64,000 nucleotides of DNA from Streptococcus taonis (GTDB lineage: Bacteria > Bacillota > Bacilli > Lactobacillales > Streptococcaceae), in assembly GCF_029948085.1 (NCBI RefSeq), contig NZ_JARZZP010000002.1:114694-178693 (forward strand), written 5' to 3'. Shown here in pieces: positions 1 through 9,615 of this stretch. The first letter of the stretch is position 1. Every line of letters starts with the position of its first letter. A model generated the notes under the pieces. It saw nothing but the letters and a program-made list of their open reading frames with translations, was not told the origin of the DNA and ran no database searches. A program made the translations under genes and the position numbers.

Positions 1-15
1 TTTTAACATAGACAT
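1..15 (-). CDS. livF: Branched-chain amino acid ABC transporter ATPase LivF, first codons only
   Basis: Only the first five codons are present, reading Met-Ser-Met-Leu-Lys off the window edge. The ATG shares its A with the last base of the livG stop (TAATG), the coupling expected for livG-livF. The identity rests on operon position and on LivF proteins usually following LivG; the body of the gene is outside the window. Confidence 0.7.
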
Positions 16-779
16 TAGGCTTCACCTCCTAGATAAGCTTCGATAACACGTTTATTACTCTTGATTTCATCTGGTGTTCCATGAGCAATCAAACGACCGT
101 ACTCAAGAACATAGATACGCTCAGTAACTTCCATAACCAAGTTCATATCATGTTCAATCAGCATGATAGTAATGTTGAATTCATCCTTGATGCGACGAAT
201 CAACTCAGTCAATTCTGCAGTTTCTTGTGGATTCATACCTGCTGCAGGCTCATCCAAGAAAAGGATTTTAGGTTCTGTAGCAAGAGCACGAACAATTTCC
301 AAACGACGTTGTTGACCATAGGCTAAATTTTTAGCTAAAGTTTCAGCATCTCCATCCAAATCAAAGATTTTTAGTAATTCTAAGGCTTTAGCTTTCAATT
401 CTTTTTCATTCTTATAAAAAGCTGGTAAGCGCAAGAAACTTGCAAAAACATGTTGTTTATGATGATTACTAAATGCAATCAGAACGTTATCCAAAACTGT
501 CAAGTCCTTAAAAAGGCGGATATTTTGGAAGGTACGCCCTAAACCAAGAGATGCGATTTTATAGGGTTGCTTGCCATTTAACAAGTGACCATCCAAGGTT
601 ACTGTCCCTTCGCTTGGTTCATAAACACCTGTCAACAAGTTGAAGAGGGTTGTTTTCCCAGCACCATTAGGTCCAATCAAACCAACAAGTTCACCTTCGT
701 TCAATTCGAGAGTGACGTCCCCAACGGCTGTCAGACCACCAAAATGTTTGGTTAAATTTTTTACTTCAAGTAATGCCAT
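15..779 (-). CDS. livG: Branched-chain amino acid ABC transporter ATP-binding protein LivG
   Basis: A cytoplasmic ATPase subunit that powers import of leucine, isoleucine and valine through LivHM. The 254-residue protein has a Walker A motif (GPNGAGKTT, about residue 36), the Q-loop at GRTFQN, a signature region at LAYGQQRRLEI and Walker B at ILFLDEPAAG. The extra segment after the Q-loop and the motif AAGMNPQE are typical of LivG rather than LivF. Its start codon overlaps the livM stop by one base and its stop overlaps the livF start by one base, so translation of the three genes is probably coupled. Family assignment is firm; amino acid preference is inferred from the family. Confidence 0.95.
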   Translation of the reverse strand: MALLEVKNLTKHFGGLTAVGDVTLELNEGELVGLIGPNGAGKTTLFNLLTGVYEPSEGTVTLDGHLLNGKQPYKIASLGLGRTFQNIRLFKDLTVLDNVLIAFSNHHKQHVFASFLRLPAFYKNEKELKAKALELLKIFDLDGDAETLAKNLAYGQQRRLEIVRALATEPKILFLDEPAAGMNPQETAELTELIRRIKDEFNITIMLIEHDMNLVMEVTERIYVLEYGRLIAHGTPDEIKSNKRVIEAYLGGEA

Positions 780-1735
780 TAGTTTTGTCCCTCCTTCTTA
801 CCTTTTTTAAAGAGACGTGATAGGCTCAATTCCCATGTCCCAAGAAGACCACCTGGTCTGAATATCATAACGAGTACCAAGGCCAAAGCATAGATAATCA
901 TACGAACGCTAGCCACGTCTTGAAGGAGCATGTTCAAGATTCCAAGCACGATCGCCGCAACAATTGCCCCTGTAATGGATCCTAAACCACCGAATACAAC
1001 GATAATCAAAACATTGATAGAGTTGATAAACGTATAATCTTTTGGTACGACTGATCCAATAAATCCTGACTGAAGAGTACCTGCGATACTTGCAGTAACA
1101 GCACCAAAAACAAAAGCGATGATTTTAATTTTTGTAGTATTTACCCCTACTGACTCAGCAGCAATCTCATCTTCACGAACAGATAAAGTTAAACGCCCGA
1201 TAGGACTACGAAGGAAATTGAGAGTAGCAATCGTTGTAATCACAGCAAAGAAATATACCATTTGCCAAGTTGTAAAGCTAGGAATCCCCAAAATACCAGC
1301 AGCACCGTTTGTAAGGCTTCCACCATTAATAATAAAGATACGAATAATTTCAGCAACACCTAAAGTTGCAACTGCAAGGTAGTCACCCTTCAAACGTAGG
1401 GTTGGAATTCCAACGACCAAGGCAACCAGACCAGCAATAATGGCACCAAGTAACATAGCTCCAAAGAATGCACCATAGGTTGGAGATTTTGATCCGATAA
1501 TGGCTGCTGCATAGGCACCAATAGCCATAAATCCAGCATGTCCAAGTGAAAACTGACCAGAGAACCCAACGATTAGGTTAAGACCTACTGCTAGAATAAT
1601 ATTGATACCGATTTGTTCAATAATCTGAATATGGAAAAGGTTCAAGACTCCTACTGAAACCAATAGGCTAATCAAACCATATCCAAGCAACAAAAGGAAT
1701 AACCATAGAATATTAACTTTTAAATTTTCTTTCAT
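779..1735 (-). CDS. livM: Branched-chain amino acid ABC transporter permease LivM
   Basis: An integral membrane permease that pairs with LivH to form the channel of the importer. The 318-residue protein is hydrophobic almost throughout, with roughly eight to ten membrane spans. It carries the family motif GFSGQFSLGHAGF near residue 58 and a cytoplasmic coupling region near SVREDEIAAESVG. It lies 3 bases after livH and overlaps livG by one base. The C-terminus is basic (KKGKKEG), as expected for a cytoplasmic tail. Confidence 0.95.
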   Translation of the reverse strand: MKENLKVNILWLFLLLLGYGLISLLVSVGVLNLFHIQIIEQIGINIILAVGLNLIVGFSGQFSLGHAGFMAIGAYAAAIIGSKSPTYGAFFGAMLLGAIIAGLVALVVGIPTLRLKGDYLAVATLGVAEIIRIFIINGGSLTNGAAGILGIPSFTTWQMVYFFAVITTIATLNFLRSPIGRLTLSVREDEIAAESVGVNTTKIKIIAFVFGAVTASIAGTLQSGFIGSVVPKDYTFINSINVLIIVVFGGLGSITGAIVAAIVLGILNMLLQDVASVRMIIYALALVLVMIFRPGGLLGTWELSLSRLFKKGKKEGQN

Positions 1736-1738
1736 TGT

Positions 1739-2608
1739 TTACACCTTCTCTTTCACATTCTTACCGAGGATACCAGCTGGACGAACAATCAAGATTAAGA
1801 GCAAGATTCCATACACGATGGCATCACGGAAATCTGACATTCCGAAGGCGGTAGCAAATGTCTCCAAAAGACCAATAACCAAGCCACCCAGAGCTGCACC
1901 AGGGATAATTCCGATACCACCAAGAACGGCAGCCACAAATGATTTAATACCTGGAGTCATTCCCATCAATGGTTCAAGAGAGTTATAGTAAAGTGCAATC
2001 AAGACACCCGCTGCACCAGCTAGAGCTGAACCCAATGCAAAGGTGAAACTGATTGTACGGTTCACGTTAATCCCCATCAACTGAGCAGCATCACTATCTA
2101 CAGAAACGGCACGCATGGCTTTCCCCATCTTGGTTTTTTGTACGATGAGTTGTAGAAGAACCATCAAAACAAGTGAGACAGTCAAAATTAACAATTGAAT
2201 ATTTGTTAAACTAATTGGTCCCAAGTCATAACGCACTGTTTGGATTGCTTGAGGGAAGGCACGTGTATTGGCGCCTACCAGATAGACCATCCCATACTCC
2301 AGTAAGAAGGAAACCCCGATGGCTGTAATCAATACAGAGATACGAGTTGAATGACGTAATGGACGATAAGCAAGAAACTCAATGATAACACCGAGAATTG
2401 CCGTTCCGATCATCGATAAGATCAAGGCAACAAAGAAATTTAATTGCAAGGAATTAATAAAGAAATAACCCATGAAAGCACCCATCATATAAATATCACC
2501 GTGGGCAAAGTTAATGAGCTTGATAATTCCATAAACCATAGTATAACCTAGGGCTAGTAGTGCATAGACACTCCCCAAGATTAGACCATTGACAAGTTGT
2601 TGAAGCAT
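1739..2608 (-). CDS. livH: Branched-chain amino acid ABC transporter permease LivH
   Basis: The second membrane permease of the liv importer. The start is placed at the ATG at 2608, giving 289 residues, because the upstream GTG at 2617 directly abuts the purine-rich ribosome site (AGAAAGAG) whereas the ATG is about nine bases from it. The protein has the LivH signature near its N-terminus (INFAHGDIYMMGAF) and multiple hydrophobic helices. It follows livJ after about 115 bases containing a hairpin. Confidence 0.93.
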   Translation of the reverse strand: MLQQLVNGLILGSVYALLALGYTMVYGIIKLINFAHGDIYMMGAFMGYFFINSLQLNFFVALILSMIGTAILGVIIEFLAYRPLRHSTRISVLITAIGVSFLLEYGMVYLVGANTRAFPQAIQTVRYDLGPISLTNIQLLILTVSLVLMVLLQLIVQKTKMGKAMRAVSVDSDAAQLMGINVNRTISFTFALGSALAGAAGVLIALYYNSLEPLMGMTPGIKSFVAAVLGGIGIIPGAALGGLVIGLLETFATAFGMSDFRDAIVYGILLLILIVRPAGILGKNVKEKV

Positions 2609-2676
2609 ATGGTTCACTCTTTCTAAGTTTTATTTTTTAGGATTTTTATAAAAAAATAATCCTTTCATAAACACCG

Positions 2677-2715
2677 AAACAGGGAGTGAGTAAAAGCTCA
2701 TTCCCCATTTCCTGT
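2677..2715 (-). other. Intercistronic hairpin between livJ and livH
   Basis: An inverted repeat pairs GGGA/TGAG with GCTCA/TCCC around a short A-rich loop, with outer ACAGG/CCTGT pairing. It lies between the binding-protein gene and the permease genes. Such hairpins often stabilise the upstream mRNA or terminate part of transcription, which would give more LivJ than LivH, LivM and LivG. There is no clean U-run directly after the stem, so it is not called a full terminator. Confidence 0.5.
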
Positions 2716-2723
2716 ATCTATAA

Positions 2724-3884
2724 TTATGGTTTTACGACTTCTGCCGCTTCTACTTTACCATTATTCATGGTCATCATGAAGGCTGTTTTCACAGTGTTGT
2801 GATCTGCATCAAAGCTTGTTTGACCTGTAACACCTTCAAAGTTTTGTGTTTTAGCAAGATTGTTCTTGATATCAACTGAAGTTTTTGCACCTTTTGCTGC
2901 ATTAGCTACAAGGTAAACTGAGTCATAAGCAAGAGCTGCAAATGTTGAAGGATCTTCGTTGTATTTTGCACGGTAAGCTTCAAGGAAGGCTTTTGCTTTT
3001 GCTGAAACCTCTACAGTAGTTGAGAAACCTGAGATGAAGTAGATATTTGATGCGCGTTCAGCTGTTGCTTGTTGAACAAACTCTGCACCGTTAAATCCGT
3101 CACCACCAATGATTGGTTTATCAATTCCCATACCACGAGCTTGGTTTACAATCTTACCAGCTTCTGTGTAGTAACCTGGCAATACGATTGCATCAAAGTC
3201 TTTATCTTTGATTTTTGTCAAAGCTGCTTGGAAGTCAGTGTCACCTGATACAAACGTTTCATCTGCTACGATTTCGCCTGAGAATGAATCACGGAATGAT
3301 TTTGCAATTCCTTTAGCGTAGTCGCTTGAGTTATCAGTATACAAGACAACTTTCTTAGCGTTCAACTTGTTTGTAACATAGTTAGAAATGATTTTCCCTT
3401 GGAAGCTATCTTGGAATGTTCCGATGAAAAGGAAATCTTGACCTTTTGTCAAACCATCTTGAGTAGCACTTGGAGAAATCAATGGAACCCCAGCTTGTGT
3501 AGCATTTGCTACTGCTGCTGCGGTTGCACCTGAAGTTGCAGGTCCTACGATAGCTGCTACTTTAGATTGAGTAACAAGGTTTGTTGAAACAGAAGCAGCT
3601 TCAGCAGTTTCAGATTTGTTATCTTTATCTACTACTTCGATTTGTTTACCATCAATACCACCTGCAGCGTTGATTTCATCAACTGCAAGTTGAGCACCCT
3701 TTTGCTCAGATGTACCGTAAGATGCTACTGCACCAGTTTCTTCAAAGTTGAAACCGATTTTAACGACTTTCTCATCCACTGGGTTACCAGTTGAATTTGA
3801 AGCTCCTGTCTTCACTTCTCCACAAGCTGCTAAAACAGCTACACTTGCAAGAGCTACAAGTGATAAGGCAAATTTTTTCTTCAT
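2724..3884 (-). CDS. livJ: Branched-chain amino acid-binding lipoprotein LivJ
   Basis: The extracytoplasmic substrate-binding protein of the liv importer. The 386-residue protein begins with a lipoprotein signal ending in the lipobox LAAC (Cys about residue 21). The mature part is a type I periplasmic-binding fold with family landmarks such as GFNFEETGAVASYG, AAIVGPATSGATAA and PLISPSATQ. It is the first gene of the livJHMGF operon and has a strong promoter. Ligand range among Leu, Ile and Val cannot be read from sequence. Confidence 0.95.
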   Translation of the reverse strand: MKKKFALSLVALASVAVLAACGEVKTGASNSTGNPVDEKVVKIGFNFEETGAVASYGTSEQKGAQLAVDEINAAGGIDGKQIEVVDKDNKSETAEAASVSTNLVTQSKVAAIVGPATSGATAAAVANATQAGVPLISPSATQDGLTKGQDFLFIGTFQDSFQGKIISNYVTNKLNAKKVVLYTDNSSDYAKGIAKSFRDSFSGEIVADETFVSGDTDFQAALTKIKDKDFDAIVLPGYYTEAGKIVNQARGMGIDKPIIGGDGFNGAEFVQQATAERASNIYFISGFSTTVEVSAKAKAFLEAYRAKYNEDPSTFAALAYDSVYLVANAAKGAKTSVDIKNNLAKTQNFEGVTGQTSFDADHNTVKTAFMMTMNNGKVEAAEVVKP

Positions 3885-3925
3885 CTTTTTTGTCTCCTTA
3901 TTTCTTAAATAAATAGCATGTTAAG

Positions 3926-3954
3926 AATATACCGAATTATCTGAAAATTGTCAA
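3926..3954 (-). promoter_or_regulatory. livJ promoter
   Basis: On the minus strand a perfect -35 (TTGACA, 3954-3949) and a near-perfect -10 (TATATT, 3931-3926) are separated by 17 bases, about 40 bases before the livJ start. No CodY box was confidently recognised next to it. Confidence 0.85.
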
Positions 3955-3971
3955 CACATTTATCTTAATTT

Positions 3972-4241
3972 TTACATGATAACGTTTTCGCTATTTCTAT
4001 AGAGACTACCAACAAAGGGAGTTTCCAATTCTTGGATATGACATCGTCGCACTTTTTTGATAAATCTCTCTTTTCCTAAACGGCTAACCAGTTCTTCCAC
4101 TTCTTCTGTTGGGACATACAGTTGCAGATAACGGTGTTTTTTAGAGTGGTAACAAATATCACCATAATGATCGAGTTTTTTTGCATCACGATTATAGTAT
4201 AGGTAGATAATCAGACCAGACCGATTCTCTTTTTGAAACAT
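3972..4241 (-). CDS. YlbG-family (DUF2129) cytoplasmic protein
   Basis: A small soluble protein of 89 residues. The start is put at the ATG at 4241 because an AAGGA site lies about eight bases upstream; an upstream TTG at 4262 would include the ribosome site itself. Visible landmarks are [20 protein letters not shown] and a basic C-terminal half (KKVRRCHI). It resembles the YlbG/DUF2129 family of Firmicutes, which has no established biochemical role. It lies between clpP and livJ with its own -10 (TATAAT, 4278-4273). Confidence 0.8.
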   Translation of the reverse strand: MFQKENRSGLIIYLYYNRDAKKLDHYGDICYHSKKHRYLQLYVPTEEVEELVSRLGKERFIKKVRRCHIQELETPFVGSLYRNSENVIM

Positions 4242-4280
4242 ATTACAACTTCCTTCTAACAATCTTCTTACTATTATATC

Positions 4281-4307
4281 AAAAAAAGCAAACTCAGTCG
4301 AGTTTGC
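4281..4307 (-). terminator. clpP rho-independent terminator
   Basis: An 8-bp perfect stem (GCAAACTC/GAGTTTGC) with loop AGTC is followed on the minus strand by seven T residues. It lies 10 bases after the clpP stop codon. Confidence 0.9.
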
Positions 4308-4316
4308 TTCAAAAGA

Positions 4317-4907
4317 TTAATTCAAAGAATTATTAGCCATGATTTCATCAATGAAACCATATTCAAGTGTTTCTTGAGCGCTCATCCAGTAATCACGTTC
4401 AGCATCTGCATGGATTTGCTCAACTGATTTACCAGAATTATCTGCAAGAATTTGTTCCAAAGTCTTACGAGTTTTAAGCAAGTGCTCAGCCACAATAGCC
4501 ATATCTGTCTGTTGCGTACCACCACCAGTACCACCCATCGGTTGGTGAATCATGTACTCTGCATTTGGAAGCATGAAGCGTTTGCCCTTAGCACCACTTG
4601 ATGCGATAATAGTTCCCATTGAGGCAGCCATACCCATAACAATCGTTTGTACGTCTGCTTTGATGAAGTTCATAGTATCTACAATTGCCAAACCAGCTGA
4701 AACTGATCCACCTGGTGTATTAACATAGAGGTAGATATCTTTAGTACTGTCTTGAGCATCCAAGAAGAGCAACTGGGCAATAACTGAGTTTGCCATATTG
4801 TCTTCAACTGGACCTGTCAGCATGATGATGCGGTCTTTCAAAAGACGAGAGTAGATATCGTAGGAACGTTCCCCACGACTTGTTTGTTCAATTACTACAG
4901 GAATCAT
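4317..4907 (-). CDS. clpP: ATP-dependent Clp protease proteolytic subunit
   Basis: The serine peptidase core of the Clp proteases, acting in the cytosol with ClpC, ClpE or ClpX unfoldases on misfolded and regulatory proteins. The 196-residue length is usual. The catalytic Ser96 is in GMAASMG and the catalytic His121 is in YMIHQPMGG; the third residue is probably the Asp in the ERDYWMS region. A CtsR operator overlaps the promoter, so heat-shock control is expected. It has its own terminator and is monocistronic by layout. Confidence 0.97.
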   Translation of the reverse strand: MIPVVIEQTSRGERSYDIYSRLLKDRIIMLTGPVEDNMANSVIAQLLFLDAQDSTKDIYLYVNTPGGSVSAGLAIVDTMNFIKADVQTIVMGMAASMGTIIASSGAKGKRFMLPNAEYMIHQPMGGTGGGTQQTDMAIVAEHLLKTRKTLEQILADNSGKSVEQIHADAERDYWMSAQETLEYGFIDEIMANNSLN

Positions 4908-4961
4908 TGATTTCTCCTTCTGATTTCAATTTTTCTTAGTCAAACGACTCAATACAGGTCT

Positions 4962-4991
4962 ATTATATCTTTTTGGTCAAAAAAGGTCAAA
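4962..4991 (-). promoter_or_regulatory. clpP promoter with CtsR heat-shock operator
   Basis: The plus-strand sequence at 4975-4991 is GGTCAAAAAAGGTCAAA, a direct heptad repeat matching the CtsR consensus (RGTCAAANANRGTCAAA). On the minus strand it overlaps a -35 (TTGACC, 4990-4985), 17 bases from a consensus -10 (TATAAT, 4967-4962). Binding of CtsR here would block polymerase. Confidence 0.92.
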
Positions 4992-5017
4992 TCTTTGCTC
5001 TATCCTAAAAACAGACA

Positions 5018-5065
5018 CAAAAATTCAACCTCCTTTCGAGACTAAAACCAATGAACAGTTTTAGT
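5018..5065 (-). other. Hairpin and unassigned Shine-Dalgarno between upp and clpP
   Basis: ACTAAAAC (5041-5048) pairs perfectly with GTTTTAGT (5058-5065). On the minus strand this is followed by a very strong ribosome site (AAAGGAGG) that serves no recognised gene; the nearest possible frames encode only 6 or 13 residues. There is no U-run directly after the stem. Confidence 0.4.
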
Positions 5066-5079
5066 TTATGCTTAGAATC

Positions 5080-5709
5080 TTATTTAGTACCGAACAAGCG
5101 GTCTCCTGCGTCACCAAGACCTGGAACGATATAGCCATGTTCGTTCAAACGTTCATCCAAAGCTGCTGTAAAGATTTCTACATCTGGGTGAGCTTCTTGA
5201 AGAGCTTTTACACCTTCTGGAGCAGATACAAGGCAGACAAATTTGATGTTTGATGCTCCACGTTTTTTGAGGGAATCAACAGCCAAGATTGCAGAACCAC
5301 CTGTTGCAAGCATAGGGTCAACCACAAAAATTTGACGTTGGTCGATATCTTCAGGTAATTTTACCAAGTATTCTACTGGTTGAAGAGTTTCTTCGTCACG
5401 GTACATACCAATATGTCCAACTTTGGCTGCTGGAACCAAGCTCAATAGCCCATCGACCATCCCAATACCTGCACGCAAGATTGGAACAATTGCCAATTTT
5501 TTACCAGCCAATTGTTTTTGAACTGTTTTTGTGATAGGTGTTTCGATTTCAACGTCTTCAAGCGGAAGATCACGAAGTACTTCATATCCCATCAACATAG
5601 CAATTTCATCTACTAACTCACGAAAAGCTTTTGTAGAAGTGTCTGTACGACGCAAGATTGACAATTTGTGTTGAATGAGTGGATGATTAATGACTTCAAG
5701 TTTTCCCAT
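5080..5709 (-). CDS. upp: Uracil phosphoribosyltransferase
   Basis: A pyrimidine salvage enzyme that converts uracil and PRPP to UMP in the cytosol. The start is set at the ATG at 5709 ([10 protein letters not shown]), giving the usual 209 residues; an upstream in-frame Met would place the AAGGA ribosome site inside the gene. The PRPP-binding loop is [12 protein letters not shown], and the uracil-binding end has [13 protein letters not shown]. It follows the dCMP deaminase across a terminator and has its own extended -10. Confidence 0.97.
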   Translation of the reverse strand: MGKLEVINHPLIQHKLSILRRTDTSTKAFRELVDEIAMLMGYEVLRDLPLEDVEIETPITKTVQKQLAGKKLAIVPILRAGIGMVDGLLSLVPAAKVGHIGMYRDEETLQPVEYLVKLPEDIDQRQIFVVDPMLATGGSAILAVDSLKKRGASNIKFVCLVSAPEGVKALQEAHPDVEIFTAALDERLNEHGYIVPGLGDAGDRLFGTK

Positions 5710-5742
5710 TTTCTGAATTCCTTCTTTCAATTTATTCTTCTT

Positions 5743-5751
5743 ATTATATCA
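5743..5751 (-). promoter_or_regulatory. upp extended -10 promoter
   Basis: On the minus strand the sequence TGATATAAT gives an extended -10 with consensus hexamer TATAAT (5748-5743), about 34 bases before the upp start. It begins at the end of the upstream terminator's T-run, so the two signals are packed together. Confidence 0.7.
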
Positions 5752-5790
5752 AAAAATGGTTTAAAAATCCTTCTAAACCATCTTTTTTTT
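5750..5790 (-). terminator. Terminator after the dCMP deaminase gene
   Basis: ATGGTTT (5756-5762) pairs with AAACCAT (5775-5781). The stem is flanked by A- and T-runs on both sides, so it could work in either direction. It ends the TetR-dCMP deaminase transcript. Confidence 0.8.
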
Positions 5791-5796
5791 TAATTT

Positions 5797-6264
5797 TTAA
5801 ATCAAGTTAGCTTCTTGAAGAGCTGCTTGTACTGTCTCAAGTGGTAAATGGGTCAACTCGGTCCCTTTTTCACGATAGAGATACTGGGCGTAGTCGTCCA
5901 TACGGTACTGGTTAATATAAACGACACGCTCACATCCTACCTGAAGCAATTGCTTGGTGCAGTTGAGACAAGGAAAATGAGTAACGTAAGCTGTAAATCC
6001 TTTTGGAACGCCACGTTCGGCTCCTTGTAAAATAGCATTAACCTCAGCATGAAGAGTGCGGACACAGTGGCCCTCAATCACCAAACAGTCATGGTCAATA
6101 CAATGCTCCGTTCCTGATACAGAGCCATTATAACCTGTTGAAATAACCTTATTATCCTTGACTAAAACAGCTCCTACCTTGGCGCGTTTACAGGTTGAAC
6201 GATTGGCAATCAATAAGGCTTGAGCAGCAAAATACTCATCCCAAGCCAGTCTTTTTTCTGTCAT
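5797..6264 (-). CDS. dCMP deaminase / ComEB-like cytidine deaminase
   Basis: A zinc-dependent deaminase expected to convert dCMP to dUMP, which feeds thymidylate synthesis. The 155-residue protein has the catalytic and zinc motifs HAEVNAI (His ligand and catalytic Glu) and PCLNCTKQLL (two Cys ligands). The additional His/Cys cluster in EHCIDHDCLVIEGHC is typical of the dCMP deaminase group. It lies 18 bases after the TetR gene on the same strand. In naturally competent Firmicutes this family is annotated ComEB, but a competence role here is not shown. Confidence 0.93.
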   Translation of the reverse strand: MTEKRLAWDEYFAAQALLIANRSTCKRAKVGAVLVKDNKVISTGYNGSVSGTEHCIDHDCLVIEGHCVRTLHAEVNAILQGAERGVPKGFTAYVTHFPCLNCTKQLLQVGCERVVYINQYRMDDYAQYLYREKGTELTHLPLETVQAALQEANLI

Positions 6265-6282
6265 AACTTCTCTCCTTCTGAT

Positions 6283-6840
6283 CTATTTTTTGAAAAATGG
6301 TAGGCGTAAATCTGCGATTTTTTCAGCAGGAACCTTCATTCCATCCTTGATCCATTTAAGCAAAACTGATACGATGGCAGAACTCCAAAAAGAATGCAGG
6401 TAAGAGCTGACTCCTTTTGATTTTCCATAGTATTTTTCTAAAAACTCTTGCATGGCTTGCACAAAGATTTTTTCCAAGTGATAGTCCAGGGCAAGCTGAA
6501 TAACCTTGGCTTCTTTTCTGGCTTCACGAAAGAGATGAACCCAAACCAGATAGAGATCTGTTTTGACATCATAATGACTCAGCTGCTCCATGATATTATG
6601 GACACTGCGTTTAAAGACGCTTTCTAAAATCTCTTCTTTGGAGTCATAGTTTCGATAAAAGGCTGCACGGGAGACCCCAGCTCTTTTTACCAATTCGGAA
6701 ATGCTAATCTTTGTCAACTCCTTTTTCTCCAAAAGTTGCAAAAGAGCTGTTTCGATAGCTTCTCTGGTCAGTAAATTGGATTCTTTGTTTGATTTTCTGA
6801 GATTTTCAAGTGAATTTTCAGAAATTCTTCGTTCGGCCAT
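6283..6840 (-). CDS. TetR/AcrR-family transcriptional regulator
   Basis: A 185-residue DNA-binding regulator. The N-terminal helix-turn-helix is visible at KISISELVKRAGVSRAAFYR (about residues 43-62), followed by the typical NYDSKEEIL. The C-terminal half is a helical ligand or dimerisation domain of the DhaS-like sort (TetR_C_8). It is divergent from DegV, and the intergenic region contains a short perfect palindrome TTGTGACAA (6857-6865). Its ligand and target are unknown; autoregulation is a plausible inference. Confidence 0.85.
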   Translation of the reverse strand: MAERRISENSLENLRKSNKESNLLTREAIETALLQLLEKKELTKISISELVKRAGVSRAAFYRNYDSKEEILESVFKRSVHNIMEQLSHYDVKTDLYLVWVHLFREARKEAKVIQLALDYHLEKIFVQAMQEFLEKYYGKSKGVSSYLHSFWSSAIVSVLLKWIKDGMKVPAEKIADLRLPFFKK

Positions 6841-6899
6841 AACACTTCCTTTCTACTTGTGACAACAGAGTGACGAGACTTTTGTTTTAAGATTTTTCA

Positions 6900-6908
6900 T
6901 GATATAAT
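6900..6908 (+). promoter_or_regulatory. degV extended -10 promoter
   Basis: TGATATAAT forms an extended -10 (TATAAT at 6903-6908) about 57 bases before the DegV start. The -35 is weak (TTTGTT-like near 6881). Confidence 0.6.
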
Positions 6909-6964
6909 TGTAAAAAAAGACAGAACCTTTGTCAATGTATAAGTGATAAAGATGGAGAATTTCT

Positions 6965-7810
6965 ATGACTTGGAAGATTGTAGCTGACTCTGGTTGTGAT
7001 TATCGTCAACTGGCAAATCCAGCAATTGATACTGAATTCATCAGTGTTCCCTTAACCATTCAAGCGGCTGATCAAGTCTTTATTGACGATGCTAGTCTTG
7101 ATATTGACAAAATGATGGAAACCATGTATGCAACTTCTGAAGCTTCAAAATCAGCTTGTCCTAGCCCTGATGATTACTTACGAGCATTCGAAGGTGCCAA
7201 ACATATTTTTGTAGTGACTATCACTGGAACTCTCTCTGGTAGCCACAATAGTGCTCAATTAGCTAAGAATATCTATCTCGAAGAACACCCTGATACTCAA
7301 ATTCATGTCATCGATAGCTTATCAGCTGGTGGGGAAGTTGACCTAATCGTTGAAAAGATCAATGACTTGATCAACCAAGGACTTTCTTTTGAAGAAGTCG
7401 TTGAAGTGATTACTACTTACCAAGAAAAAACGAAGTTGTTGTTCGTTCTTGCTAAAGTGGATAACCTGGTTAAAAACGGTCGATTGAGTAAGCTTATTGG
7501 TACAGTTGTCGGGCTCCTCAATATTCGTATGGTCGGTGAAGCAAGCGAAACCGGAACCTTAGAACTCCTCCAAAAAGCTCGTGGTGCTAAAAAGTCTCTT
7601 CAGGCTGCTTATGAAGAGTTAATCAAAGCTGGCTACGCTGGTGGGCGTATCGTCATGGCTCACCGCAGCAATGAAAAATTCTGTCAACAGCTCTCAGAGC
7701 TCTTACGAGAAAAATACCCACAAGCTGACATTAGAATCATCCCAACTTCTGGACTCTGCAGTTTCTATGCGGAAGAAGGCGGGCTCCTCATGGGATACGA
7801 AATCAACTAA
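6965..7810 (+). CDS. DegV family fatty acid-binding protein
   Basis: A 281-residue two-domain DegV/FakB-type protein. Members bind a fatty acid and can present it to the FakA kinase for phospholipid synthesis. Landmarks are KIVADSGCD at the N-terminus, the acyl-binding motif ITGTLSGSHNSA (about residue 88), VIDSLSAGGEVD, and the C-terminal VMAHRSNEKF. No fakA is nearby; genomes usually carry several paralogues, so the specific ligand is unknown. It is followed by a strong terminator. Confidence 0.93.
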   Translation: MTWKIVADSGCDYRQLANPAIDTEFISVPLTIQAADQVFIDDASLDIDKMMETMYATSEASKSACPSPDDYLRAFEGAKHIFVVTITGTLSGSHNSAQLAKNIYLEEHPDTQIHVIDSLSAGGEVDLIVEKINDLINQGLSFEEVVEVITTYQEKTKLLFVLAKVDNLVKNGRLSKLIGTVVGLLNIRMVGEASETGTLELLQKARGAKKSLQAAYEELIKAGYAGGRIVMAHRSNEKFCQQLSELLREKYPQADIRIIPTSGLCSFYAEEGGLLMGYEIN

Positions 7811-7819
7811 TGAATCTGA

Positions 7820-9033
<1,214 letters not shown>

Positions 9034-9083
9034 AACTATAAATGATATTGTATCTAAAGATATTGGATAAGAAAGGAGCTATT

Positions 9084-9605
9084 TTGGAACATATTATTTT
9101 ACTGAGAGGTGTTACACCGAATGGACAAAATGCTATCCCTAAAATGTCTTATCTGGTAGATATCTTGGCAGAGGCTGGTTTCCAACACGTTCGAACTTAT
9201 ATTCAAAGTGGAAATATTATTCTTGAAAGCGACTTAGCCATAGAAGAAATACGAGAACAAGTCCATACTCTAATAAAAGAAAAAATCGGAGCCGACTTGA
9301 AAATGGTCATTAAAAATAAGAGTGATTTTACAAAAATTGTCCAAGAAAATCCGTTTGGAGAACATTATCTTTATGACCGTATACATATAATTCTTTTCCA
9401 GAATGCTATCCAAAGTCTACCATTTGAAAAATTGGATAGTGACTATGGTGAAGAAGAAATTTGTATCGGCAACCATTGTCTTTACCTCTATCTCCCTAGA
9501 ACTGCAAAACGAAAAAAGCTTAATACCAACTATCTTGAAAAGCTGTTCGGCGTTGATCTGACCATGCGAAAGTTAAACGTGGTAGAAAAATTACTAACAA
9601 AATAG
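9084..9605 (+). CDS. DUF1697 family protein
   Basis: A 173-residue protein matching DUF1697, with the family N-terminus EHIILLRGVTPNG and the motif TYIQSGNIILES near residue 40. The start is the TTG at 9084, five bases after AAAGGAG (9072-9078); the longer reading from 9042 would place that ribosome site inside the gene. The family has no established function. It sits 10 bases before the Nudix gene, probably in the same transcript. Confidence 0.8.
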   Translation: MEHIILLRGVTPNGQNAIPKMSYLVDILAEAGFQHVRTYIQSGNIILESDLAIEEIREQVHTLIKEKIGADLKMVIKNKSDFTKIVQENPFGEHYLYDRIHIILFQNAIQSLPFEKLDSDYGEEEICIGNHCLYLYLPRTAKRKKLNTNYLEKLFGVDLTMRKLNVVEKLLTK

Positions 9606-9615
9606 GAAAAATAAG

